Positions 52,477-62,608 of a stretch of 64,000 bases of DNA are shown here, piece by piece. Origin of the DNA: Seminavis robusta. Lineage: Eukaryota; Bacillariophyta; Bacillariophyceae; Naviculales; Naviculaceae. A program made the position numbers and the translations under genes. Position 1 is the first letter of the stretch. Every line of letters begins with the position of its first letter. The notes under the pieces were generated by a model. That model saw only the letters and a list, made by a program, of their open reading frames with translations, did not search any database and had not been told where the DNA came from. The stretch covers positions 1 to 64,000 of the forward strand of contig CAICTM010000306.1 of the NCBI GenBank assembly GCA_903772945.1. The letters are read 5' to 3'.

Positions 52477-53718
52477 CGTGAGCTTTTCAAAAAATCACGG
52501 ATGATGTCAAGGCGAGGAACCCAAAAAATGAGACCGAACGCAAAACGCCGGGAAGCGCCTTCCACAGGGGCAGGCGGCAGCAGGAGCTCTGCTTCTGGCA
52601 GCTGTGAGCACTACTATCAAATACCATGGTACTACTAGAGCCAGGAGCTAGCTAGGCTAGCTAGCTAGGTACTTCGGAGCAATTTATCAAGGCCAACGAA
52701 TGCTGACACCTTGTTTCAGCAACCTCTCAAATTGTTTGGGAAGACCATTCGGCAGGCTTTGAGGGGTGCAACCGTACAGAATATCCTATTTCACATCTTT
52801 GCTTTTCTAAAGCACTCATACACCAGAGGTACCGATAGGGGTAGATATTGGCTAGCTGGCCATGGGCTATCTAGCTACCGGAAGCTTGCTAGCCAGAGAG
52901 ATGAGAGACATCTGGATACCCTTCTAGATAAAAGCAACATAGGCATCTGAAGCCTGCATGAACATCAATTTCTGCATTTCTTTCTTTTCTGTATTCATGG
53001 ATTTTTAATTCCTCTTTATCAAGGTTTGGCTCGATGCGTAACGGTACCGTAATCAGCAACCGTTGCTTTAGCAGAAGTTATTCGTGATTCTCGCAGGCAT
53101 TGGTACATGTAGACTGCCTCCAAGGGGCTGTGTCCATATCCCAACCAGTACGGGAAGCTCTGTTGGACCTTCACAGGACCCTGTCACACAAGCTGATCCC
53201 TTTGTGTCCCCTGATCCCAATGAGCCCCGCCCCAAGATACCGTAGATATATCTACTGTCCCTCTGTTGGCTTTCTTGCTCTACCAGGAGAGTGGATAATA
53301 TGAAGATATCAACGCAGTTGCTGCATCCAAGTGGGCTCTATTCTAGTTAGCAATATCCATACTGGAATATTCTCCCATCAGTGAGGGGTAAGTCTGTGTT
53401 GTCTTCTTCGATTGCACCCGTCCTTGATTGATGAAAGCAATCACACAAACTCCAGGGTTCGCATGGGAAGATACAATTTTCCACTTTCAATAGCGGAGAA
53501 AACAAAGCTCCGGAAGAAAACTTGATTGCTGCTTCTTTGCCTGCCGCGTGACACTGCGCGACTCACACTCGCACGCTCCCCTTTGGCTTCTTTTTTCCAT
53601 CCAAGCCGCTGCTGCCAGTCATTCACTTCGGCATGGGTTCAACAAAAGAGGCGAAGACAACCTCTGTATCCTACCTGATACCGGACCGGTAGCCTTGCAG
53701 TAGTTTGCTTGCAACACC
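52477..53718. other. Divergent 1.2-kb spacer, gene-poor
   Basis: Upstream of both ClC and RPC11. CTAGCTAG runs at 52650-52670, and short duplications. No gene supported. Confidence 0.4.
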
Positions 53719-54126
53719 ATGTTATTCTGCCCCCTGGATGGTACTCTACTCCAGGTTCGACCTGGACCCAACAGCCACTTTTACTGTTCGACGTGTCCCT
53801 ATTCGAGTTCTATTACGACTCCTCGTACCCTCAAGACGTATCCGAAACGAAAGGTAGTCGACGATATTCTCGGAGGAGCAACGGCCTGGGAAAATGTGGA
53901 CCGTACCATGGCGGTTTGTCCCACTTGCGGACACAATGAAGCTTACTTTTTGCAAATGCAGATTCGAAGGTATGCAGATTGATTGTGGATCATGGTTGGA
54001 TTTGTTCATGAATTGGTATCTTACACCGTTGGTCTACCCTCCTTGTTTCATTTATTCAGTGCGGATGAGCCCATGAGTGTCTTTTACAAATGTACTAAGT
54101 GCAATCACCAATGGAATGACAAGTAA
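53719..54126 (+). CDS. RPC11: RNA polymerase III subunit RPC11 (POLR3K)
   Basis: Exons read as 53719-53969 and 54060-54126, giving 105 residues (human about 108). The splice rebuilds QIRSADEPMSVFY, the conserved acidic-hairpin motif S-A-D-E-P that supports RNA cleavage and proofreading. Other landmarks: KYPKRK-like KTYPKRKVVDDILGGATAWENVD, and the C-terminal ribbon CPTCGHNEAYF with CTKCNHQW. The N-terminal ribbon starts MLFCPLDGTLL where the family has C-P-x-C, so the second zinc Cys is Asp7 here; its partner pair CSTC at 23-26 is present. The subunit acts in the nucleus in tRNA and 5S transcription. Confidence 0.96.
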
Positions 54127-55221
54127 TTGGAAAACGAAAATCATCAAAGAGCCAGACAAAAGTTCCAATTTTTCGATGCGACATCTTTTTCAAGCCTGCC
54201 ACGAGACTTGACTCCACTGGGATTTTTCAGGGGATAACGACAATTCATGAAAAATATGTGTTTGGGGTATTCAATCCACAAATCGATCCACAAAGGGCCA
54301 AAAGAATTTCACTGATTACGAAAGGGATTGGCAAACTCCGACAATTTTCTGTTTAGGAAAGGCACATCAAATTCCTTGGCAACCCCCTAAGAGGAAATCT
54401 GCAACATTTATTAGTTGCAACGTTTTAAAAGCTAGGCTTGTCAATGTTGTTTCGGTTTCCACAGTTTGTTTGGGGGGCATTCTTCCACTACTAGCCAATT
54501 GAAATAGTATCCAAGATTAGTTGAAACGGCACATCGTATCCAAGATTATTGGAGGAATGATACTCCCCGTGCAGCTGGCTTTTGAGTCAATCAACAAAGC
54601 AGCCCAACGAAGCGATCGCGAGGTTGGCCCGTCGGAGCCGAATCTCTGATTTAAAAAAAGCACTGCAGGAAGCCATGTTCATTTGTCGGGGGCCCAGAAA
54701 ACAGGCCACTCCCGGTTAGCTTGAGAGGAGCTCCCATTGCTAAAATCGTATGGGCTCCCAAAGGACTACTTACTTGAGCGCCATAATGCAAGACACGAAA
54801 GTGGAGATGGAGCTGTCTCTGTTTTCGTACAAATGCATGGGGCCTTAGTGTGAGTGGCTGTACGTCGTATCCACCACCTGCCTGGAACGCCATAATGCAA
54901 GGTACTCCAGATGGAGCTGCCTCTGTTCTTCTACAAATTCATGGCACCTAACATGGACCTACTGCTATGCTAGCTATAAGTTTCTGCGTGAGATGAGGTC
55001 CTCTAGCTACCGGTAGCGGTAGCTGTGTAGCGTGAATGGCAGTCTCCAACAACCTCCCACCTAGCAAAACCGGTACAGTCGTACTGTTCACTGTACCGGT
55101 ACCATCCGGCACCCATATCTTTTCGCGCGATTAAAAAGCCTTAGGATCTCTCAACTTTGGATGCCACCGATCTGTTCGACCGACTTGCCCAACCACCAAG
55201 CTGCCGATCACAGCAAACAAA
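54127..55221. other. Gene-poor stretch
   Basis: Contains the duplicated unit listed next and ACCGGTA palindromes at 55010-55100. No gene supported. Confidence 0.4.
54779..54955. repeat. Diverged direct duplication
   Basis: Segments 54779-54847 and 54888-54955 both start CGCCATAATGCAAG and continue with GATGGAGCTGYCTCTGTT and ACAAATKCATGG, about 109 bases apart. Confidence 0.7.
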
Positions 55222-56133
55222 ATGAGAGCCATGGCAGCGAGCATTATCAGGGTTATCTTCGTATTCATTTCTCTAGTCGTTTCTGCCGTAGCATTCCTCC
55301 ATCCAACAGGAATCTCCTATCGCACCATTGGCTACCAAGCACCCATTAAGTACCATGTCACGAAAGCCTTTGATGAAAAGATTGACAATCAGCTCGCACA
55401 ATGTCAAAGAGGGAGGCTGTGCTGTTCGGGTTCAGTTGGTGGTGAAGTACTCACCGAAGAAGACGACTACTCACCCGAAAATACTGGCGGGTGTGTGAAG
55501 GATATTGCGAATCATATCCGACTCTTGGACCAATCGTAAGTACCGCCATAGAGGTTTCAGTCCATGTGCTGCTTTCTCGAGGCGATGCATCCCGTCGTTG
55601 ATTCACTTTCGCACGGTATCCTATTATTACTTCACATACATGGAAGATTCCAACAGTCCAGCGGTCAGGGTATCTTTGACAGAATCAACGACATGCTTTG
55701 GGAGGAAGTAGCTTCGACAGCCAACAACAACAATCTGCCTGCAATTGAAAACATTACAACTGCCGAACAGCTCGATCAAAACAAACGATTTGGTATCTTA
55801 TCACACGGAATTCAAGAAGACCCCATCTACAATTACGGAAACGCTGCTGCTTTGGAGCTTTTCGATAACACCATTGAAGATTTGTGCCAAACCCCTTCTC
55901 GGTATAGTACTGTGGAATCCTTAATGGACGACAGGGAACAATTGATTCAGAGCATTAATACGTTTGGGCATGGAACCATCCGAGATGCCACTAGAAGGAC
56001 AACCAAGGAGAAGCTTTTTGTCATTGCAACCATCTGGATATGGCATGTCTTTGATGACAATGGAACACGGATTGGTCTTGCCGCTTTGTATGACCGCGCG
56101 CAGGTGACAGACTACACAGGGCCGCCACTTTGA
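55222..56133 (+). CDS. MEKHLA-domain protein with plastid-type leader
   Basis: Exons read as 55222-55535 and 55647-56133, giving about 266 residues; the join reads IRLLDQS-FQQSSGQGIFD, as in the family (L-L-x-S-F/Y-x-x-x-T/S-G). The rest matches MEKHLA: RFGILSHGIQEDPIYNYGN, AALELFDNTIEDLCQTPSRY, then FVIATIWIWHVFDDNGTRIG. MEKHLA is a PAS-like domain, known at the end of plant HD-ZIP III proteins and in small cyanobacterial proteins. Here it is free-standing behind a signal peptide ending SAVA-FLHPTG, an ASAFAP-type plastid site. A sensory role by PAS likeness is inference; no ligand is known to me. Confidence 0.85.
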
Positions 56134-56506
56134 CTACATACATGCACTAGCCACTCTGGAGTAGAAAACCTCGACTACATGTATAAATGAAGCGACCAGA
56201 ATGGAGCCGTGGTTTCTTCACGTGTCGCCCACCGTTATATAGTTTGCCGTAGACGTTTGCATGAGTACCGTACAAGAATGTTGGTTCAAACTCCAAAGCA
56301 CCTGCCCTGTCGAGCATACTTGTTTTCCACACTGGCTAGCTTGTTTCCACTTCACGTTTTCTACAATGATATCATACAACAACCCTTTAAAAGCAGGCGT
56401 TCCTGTATTCCCAGTCAACAAACAGCCAGCGAGTTAGAATAATTGCTTCAGCTTTCAGCTTCTGCCTGAATCGAATCTAGCAATCACGGCACTTGCTCCT
56501 GGATTG
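56134..56506. other. Convergent 3' spacer
   Basis: Nothing supported. Confidence 0.3.
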
Positions 56507-56995
56507 CTAGAACTGCGCCGCCAACTCCGAGTTGAATTCGTTGAATACACTTTTGTTCAACATTCCAAAGATAAGACAGATAAAAGGCCACCCCAACCCG
56601 GCATAGGAGATCCAATTGTGCAAAATGGTCCCGCCACTGCCATCGTCAAACAGCTCGATGCACCGCTGCGTTCTCAAAATGATGGGTGGCGACAGCACGG
56701 GGGGACTGCCCAAACCGAGCAATTGGAATCCTCGCAGCGTCCAACAGATTCTGGACTCTTCAATGATTTCGTCGTATTGTTCCACTGTGTTGACGGGAAG
56801 CTGCGGTGACATGATGATAATCTTTTGCCCTACTTCGACGACTCGGTCACCCTTTTTGAACGCAATGTCAAACACTTCCGAAAACGTGTTCCACTCATCC
56901 ATGGCACGAAGGACAGGCCAGACAGTTGATACTGGTGCGTCAATGGCCTTTGTTGTGTTGATGGTGGAGAAAATGGAATATGGTTGAACCGACAT
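56507..56995 (-). CDS. SRPBCC (START-like, polyketide-cyclase-type) protein
   Basis: Product of 162 residues from the ATG at 56995; the frame is open to 57100 but has no ATG before. Starts SIFSTINTTKAIDAPVSTVW, the standard first strand and helix of the SRPBCC fold (I-x-A-P-x-x-x-V-W), then MDEWNTFSEVF, a repeated strand region, and a long C-terminal helix. The fold makes a hydrophobic cavity for lipids or other small ligands. The substrate is unknown and no leader is evident. Confidence 0.8.
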   Translation of the reverse strand: MSVQPYSIFSTINTTKAIDAPVSTVWPVLRAMDEWNTFSEVFDIAFKKGDRVVEVGQKIIIMSPQLPVNTVEQYDEIIEESRICWTLRGFQLLGLGSPPVLSPPIILRTQRCIELFDDGSGGTILHNWISYAGLGWPFICLIFGMLNKSVFNEFNSELAAQF

Positions 56996-57589
56996 GGTAC
57001 TAATGAATTGAGTTGATGGTATCTTGTTGAATTCAGGAACCTCCAGATGAAATCTATCAATGTCTTCTGACCGAGGTATGATACGCTGTAAGCCAAACAA
57101 AATGCTTCCAATCTTTTTATGTCCTGTCCATGCAGTGCAAGTGTACTCCTCTCGTCACGTTACCATTTTTTGTTCAGGGGCTACATCCCAGTTGAACCTG
57201 CCACAGCCAAACGGAGGCAGGAAGTGAGCAAAAATCGCCAAAAAATTGTGAGGAGGAAGGCTTCGACCGGTGCAGAATAAGGATAAATTTAAGGCTATAT
57301 TAGTGCTAAGGTTAGCATTACCGCTTCTCGCTCTTACTGATTTTTCTGTCGGCTGTGGCTGCTTCCATGGCATCGTCCTCCTCCTGCTCCCTTGAGAGCT
57401 CCGTGATATTTTGAACTCCTGGTCGAGGTAAGATGATGTGACGCCGCTTGTTTGGTCGAACCAACGAGCTGCGGCCTTATCGCGCGCTCAATATAACTCA
57501 CCCTCCTTTCTGCTACCCTTTCTTTGCTCGCTGTAGTCAAAATCTCCTATATTTCTTTCTTTCTTGATTAGTTTAATAAATATCTCAAG
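56996..57589. promoter_or_regulatory. Divergent upstream region with eL13 leader
   Basis: The right end has a pyrimidine tract (CTTTCTTTCTTGATT) just before the eL13 start, like the leaders of many ribosomal-protein mRNAs. No other site identified. Confidence 0.35.
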
Positions 57590-58192
57590 ATGGTGAAGCA
57601 CAACAATATCATCCCGAACATCCATTGCCACAAGAAGTACCTTCAGTCTTCTCGTGGTCCCTTGAAGGTTAGGCTCAACTTGAACCAAGCCACACGAAAG
57701 AAGGCTCGTCGTTTGGCTCGGGCCAAGAAGGCTGCCGCCATTGCCCCCCGTCCTCTGCAGATGTTGAGGCCCGTGGTTCACTGCCAGACACAACGTTACT
57801 CCGCCAAGCAACGCCTAGGACGTGGATTCACCTTGGCAGAAATCAAGGGTGCTGGCCTGAACCCCTCCTACGCACGAAGCATTGGAATCGCTGTGGATCA
57901 TCGCCGTTCCAACAAGTGCCAAGAGTCTCTGGATCGCAATGTGGCTCGATTGGAAGAGTACAAGAAGAACTTGGTCGTTTTGAAAAAGAAGGACGATGCC
58001 GCTCCTACCGAGGGTATTGTCAGCCGTGGCAATATCATGCCTGTTGTCAAGCCCGCTCACGAGGTTGTCGTGGAGGCTGTTACCGACGAAATGAAGGAAT
58101 TCAAGGCATTCACCACGATGCGTTTGGCTCGACAAGAAAGCAAGGTAAAGGGATACCGCGTCGCTGTAGAAAACAGAAAGAAGAAGGATTAA
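57590..58192 (+). CDS. RPL13: 60S ribosomal protein L13 (eL13)
   Basis: Product of 200 residues, as usual for eL13. Starts MVKHNNIIPNIHCHKKYL, then the basic RNA-binding region (RKKARRLARAKKAAAIAPRP), then RYSAKQRLGRGFTLAEIKGA and AGLNPSYARSIGIAVDHRR, all family hallmarks. The C-terminus carries the acidic-basic helix typical of eukaryotic forms. Structural protein of the cytosolic large subunit. No intron in the coding part. Strong codon bias towards AAG and CGT fits high expression. Confidence 0.98.
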   Translation: MVKHNNIIPNIHCHKKYLQSSRGPLKVRLNLNQATRKKARRLARAKKAAAIAPRPLQMLRPVVHCQTQRYSAKQRLGRGFTLAEIKGAGLNPSYARSIGIAVDHRRSNKCQESLDRNVARLEEYKKNLVVLKKKDDAAPTEGIVSRGNIMPVVKPAHEVVVEAVTDEMKEFKAFTTMRLARQESKVKGYRVAVENRKKKD

Positions 58193-58821
58193 ATCATTCA
58201 ACAGACGTAGTAGAAATGCAGCAGGATCACCCAACTTTAATACTAGGAATAAGTATAGAGTCAACGAACTTAGGTAGAATCTAGGAGGTCTCATTCTACT
58301 AGTTGTACAATACATATTCCACAAACCATGCCGCACTTTTGTTCTGGGCCTCCCAGGGTGTTGCTGGTGACTGGTCCTGTTTCAATCTAGCACCCTCGTC
58401 TTGGATATCTGGCCTGGCGGGTTCTGGCTCTGCTACATGTAACTAGAACTGACGGGGTACCGGTAGCCGAACTGGTTGCATCGTTCGGAGAGCCATCGGG
58501 GAGGAAGACGGATCTAGATAGCTAGCTAGTGCACACACTCCACAAAACTCCGTTCATTTTCGACCAAACTCTCCCCTCTACTAGCGAACTTTAGTTGTCT
58601 ATTCTTCATAAAATATTAACGTGTGTATGCATCAACTACTCACCCGGAACCCGGCTCTATCTCGATTGAATGCCCTTCACGACTTGCGTCTCCCCTTTAT
58701 CAAATGAATGTGAATGTATGCAAGTTGTTTCTGTGTCTTTTCGTGTTGTGTAGTTTCCGTCTAAATCCCTTCCTTTCTCTCTCACTTGTGCGGCTGTCTT
58801 TTTCTTGGCTTGCCTGGCCAA
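58193..58821. other. Convergent 3' spacer
   Basis: Contains GGTACCGGTAGCC near 58456 and CTAGCTAGCTAG near 58519. No gene supported. Confidence 0.4.
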
Positions 58822-60114
58822 TTAGTTGTGCTTTTTGAGAGAAAACTTGCCTTTTCCACAAGAGCATATCCCAAAAAAATCGTGGCAGCCGGCACAGATT
58901 TCCTTGGCACATTCCGAGCAAGAGTAAACCTTGCTGCAGCAGCTCATTGTCTGGCATTCAGCGCACTGAAACTTCTTGTCCTGAGATCCCTTCCCGCACC
59001 CTTGGAAGCGAGACAATTCAGCATGTGCGGAGCAATGGTATTCCTGACAGGCGTGGCAAAACCAACCCTTGTCACAGGAAGTGCAGAATTCTTCACAGCA
59101 AATCTCGCAAGAAATGTAGTCCTTGCATTCCTCACGACAGTAAACTCCATGGCATGCACCACACCGAAAGCAGCCTTGATAGCAGCACTCCAAGCAACCA
59201 TGTTCCTCGTCACATGCGTCGCACTCGACCAGTTCGCTGCAGTCTTCGCAAACACCATGCTTCCCTACCTCGCAATAAAAGGTCCTCGTGCACCTAGAAC
59301 AGAGTTCTTGGCCGCAGACTTCACAAGGGCGTTGATATTCACAATCATCACACAACTCCGCGCTGCATTTGTCGCAACACATTCCATTCTCATAGAAACA
59401 ATCCGTGCACCGCTGCCTTGCACAACCCTCGCAGAACATAAAATCCTCGCACCCCTCACAGAGTGGCTCAAAACAACAGTCGCAGTACTCCCATTGTTTA
59501 CAACCTGGTCTTGCACAGACATGCTGTAAACAGGATCGGCAAAAGCCCATGGAGCCGTGGCAGGACCAGAGGAAAGGACCGCATTCCTGGTAACTGCAGT
59601 TGCCGCATTGGATCAGACCATCCACAGGTTCAAAGCGATCACAAACATTACAGCGATCTCGATAAAATTCAGCTTCCACACAGTCCACACATTCAATCTT
59701 CACCTCATTGGTCTCATCTTTCTTGGCTGTCTTCTCCTCCTTGCCACCTTTGTCATCAACGTCCATGTTGGCCTCATTTTCTTCCAGGTTTTCGTTGTCG
59801 CCTTGGTCGTTGTCCTCGTTGCGAACGAGTTTTTTGAGGAATCTACGATGCGCTACCTGGGATTCAAGTTTTGTGCCATGTAGAGTACAATAATGATCCT
59901 TGATGTCAAAACGCTCACACAATTCCGCCACTTCCAAACACTGGAGAACGCTGCCACGGTCCAAAAAGCCCAACACTTGCTCCGCCATCACATTACAGTT
60001 GAGGCCAGAGGTGAGGAGCTCGCTCTTGGTAAGGCGATCGGGTGTCACTGGCTCGAGGATCATCATGGGCTCGCTGTTCGCGCCACAAGACTTGGGCGTT
60101 GTCAGCGAGGCCAT
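58822..60114 (-). CDS. Cysteine-dense (about 60 Cys) zinc-binding-like protein
   Basis: One 430-residue frame, ATG at 60112-60114. Residues 1-90 resemble a small helical N-domain (LLTSGLNCNVMAEQVLGFLD), then an acidic linker (about 95-140). Then roughly 280 residues carry about 60 cysteines in C-x2-C pairs, often spaced 7-12 residues apart (CVDCVEAEF, CEVCGQELCSRC, CFRCGACHGVYC, CHACQEYHC). The pattern looks like a chain of ribbon or B-box/RING-like zinc modules, though no single one fits exactly. No leader and no helicase, ligase or kinase part. The function is unknown to me. Confidence 0.8.
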   Translation of the reverse strand: MASLTTPKSCGANSEPMMILEPVTPDRLTKSELLTSGLNCNVMAEQVLGFLDRGSVLQCLEVAELCERFDIKDHYCTLHGTKLESQVAHRRFLKKLVRNEDNDQGDNENLEENEANMDVDDKGGKEEKTAKKDETNEVKIECVDCVEAEFYRDRCNVCDRFEPVDGLIQCGNCSYQECGPFLWSCHGSMGFCRSCLQHVCARPGCKQWEYCDCCFEPLCEGCEDFMFCEGCARQRCTDCFYENGMCCDKCSAELCDDCEYQRPCEVCGQELCSRCTRTFYCEVGKHGVCEDCSELVECDACDEEHGCLECCYQGCFRCGACHGVYCREECKDYISCEICCEEFCTSCDKGWFCHACQEYHCSAHAELSRFQGCGKGSQDKKFQCAECQTMSCCSKVYSCSECAKEICAGCHDFFGICSCGKGKFSLKKHN

Positions 60115-62608
60115 TTTGGAAATTCAATCACAGAAAAGAAAACCAGGTGGAGCAGCGCCAAATCACAAGGGGAAAACCAATCACTCCACGCTCGACCAAC
60201 ACAGAACCAAACAAATCACAGATCAACCAAACAGGTACCGGTACCCAACAACAGGTCAACCAAACCAGACCCAAAGACGATGGTCGCTTACAATGCGTCG
60301 AGGCTGGGCGAGGCGATTTGCGCTTTTGCGCTTTTTGGATCTTTCGATTGATTCATTCGCTTAGCCAGCAGAGTTATTTTTAAGACTCCGGTCTTGGAGT
60401 GGCAACCGCGAACCGGACCCGCAACAACAGGCATCCTTGTCCTTGCTGGACATGCAGAGGGTTGTACTTGTTCCTTGTCCTAAATTCTAGGTGACTGCGC
60501 ACAGTGGTAACCTTCAGTACCTTGTCGCATATCTCCCTGAGAAGTTTCTTCTGGGCACCCATTGATACCCTCCTCGCAGAGCTCTTGATGTAATGCTCCA
60601 CCATGTCTCTAGCAGGGCCGACATAACCAGCCAGCACGGCGCAAGCCACTCGCAAAAGAAAACTCCATGCATTCCCTGTTGGCCTGTGTTCCTGAACTGG
60701 ACCAGTGGGAAATTTCACAGCCCCGCCCCAGCCTGGACATTTCCCAAGTTGGCATAGCTTCCAGTCGCGCGCAATATCTATCTCTTCCCCGCCCTTGGCT
60801 TTGCCTATTGTGTGGCCGTTCACCTCTTGCTTCCTTTGCAAATTTGAGTGAAACAGTTACAAACCTTTACCTACGGATCAGGTAGGTACCGTTACAGTTG
60901 TTGTGGCGGACATGGTTGTTCCCACAGGCCACAACAGACAAAGAGGAGCAGCCAAACCCTGAAACATTAGACAACACCACCAACGTACTGTTCTTGGAAG
61001 AGCAGGAACACCGGAGAGGGCCATCTTGGGGCAAGAAAACGTCGAGCAAGAGCTGCCTCTCAATCTTTTCCATCAAGGCAACCCGCTCGTATGAGGACTC
61101 TGGCATTGTTAGATTGACAGAGACCGTACGTCTAGAGCTGGCTACGTATGAAGACAGTAGTGCAAACAAGGTGCGATGACGGTATAAGCAAAACATTGAC
61201 CTTGGAGGAAACCTTCCTTGCTTCCAATCTTGACACTTCGGTCCTCGTGGTGAGACAGCCTTACCCGTTTGTTACCCCTGCTTTCACGCAACCTCTACAT
61301 AGCTAGTCCCGAATTTGGCTCTTCCTACGCCTGGTTGTGGTTGATGAATACTCTCTAGTAGACTCCAGACCCCATCCAACATCCAATCAACACCATACCG
61401 GTACCGGTGTGTACGTACCGGAAGCTGGGGAATGGGGAAGACAGGGTGGCGCACTCAACGACCGGCCGACATAAAACTCGAGTAATACTAGTACATGTAT
61501 ACATGTGCCTACTAGTAACGTTAATTAAGGGTACCGGGACTGTGCTATAATGTACTGGGACAGCGTGTCAACAGCTGGGGAAGACCCAGTGGCACTGAAC
61601 CACCGGTCCACTACATCATACTAGTACTCGAGTAATACATGTGCCTTCTAATATTACTTAACGTTAATTAAGGGTACCGTGTCAACAGCTGACGTAGCAC
61701 GCAGCTCAGCACACGCGTTACGTTCCGGGTCGCCAACTACGAGACGATGCTTACTGTACTTACTAGTATTCAAAGATTCAAAGCGTATGGTAACTTTTTT
61801 AAAAATCCAGAAGTTCCGTCTCCGAGATTGCCTTTAATAAACCCTGATCATCCATGTTAATGAAAGACGACACATCTATAGTTTCACTTAGTACACGTGT
61901 CTGAGTATTATTGGAAAAGGCGTTTCAAGACTATTTCTCAATATTCTCCATCAAGGAAAGCTCCTAAACCAAAAATACCTTTGTGTTCATTCCCTCTTTT
62001 CATTTGCACACGAGCACCACGTACTCTTAATAGTACACTGTACCGTACCACATGCAGACTACCCAGTTAAATTAATAACCGGAAGTACGAGTACACTGAA
62101 CCAGCACCCCGCGTGCGTTTCAGGGGCTCTCGTACCGGTACTGTGCGTTGGTATGACGTAAATTCCCGGAACTCTTCATTTCTTCGAGTATTTCCCAGAC
62201 TCCCGAAATACTACCTATTTTTTGATTTCGGATTGACTGACTGTCATCATGAGATATCAAATGATTAAATCAAGGAGTTGGGGAATTCTCTTTCTTGCCT
62301 TGACCCTCAATAGGATGGGGAGCAGGAAAATCGCCACCACCAACAACAAAAAGGAAGGAATGAAGCACAGTACAGTACCTGTATTCTCAATGAGCAAGTA
62401 AAAAGTTTGTTTTGAAGTACAAGCGTGTATCGGAGTATTCTTGGAGCCTCGGAGAGGGGAAGGACAGTTCCGTATCATCGCCTAACCATTCCCCATGACC
62501 CTCCAGTAACCCCAAAGGCCAACGGATCCCTCAACTCTCCACAAAATAATCATACCCAAGTCAAGGAAACTTTTGACAAAGTTAATATACTCGCTAGCAA
62601 GTTCCACC
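60115..62608. other. 2.5-kb gene-poor stretch
   Basis: Frames such as 60380-60841 (minus) and 60898-61179 (plus) have no start or domain support. The region from 61380 is dense in TACCGGTACC, CTAGTA and TTAATTAA motifs, with a duplicated block listed separately. Confidence 0.4.
61476..61690. repeat. Direct duplication with GTTAATTAAGGGTACC
   Basis: Units at about 61476-61580 and 61628-61690 share ACTCGAGTAATAC, then ATGTGCCT, then AACGTTAATTAAGGGTACCG and, later, GTGTCAACAGCTG. The second unit is shorter. Confidence 0.75.

Noticed and set aside
60380-60841. 153-codon minus frame
   Set aside because: No ATG near its start, no domain, and no clear coding bias.
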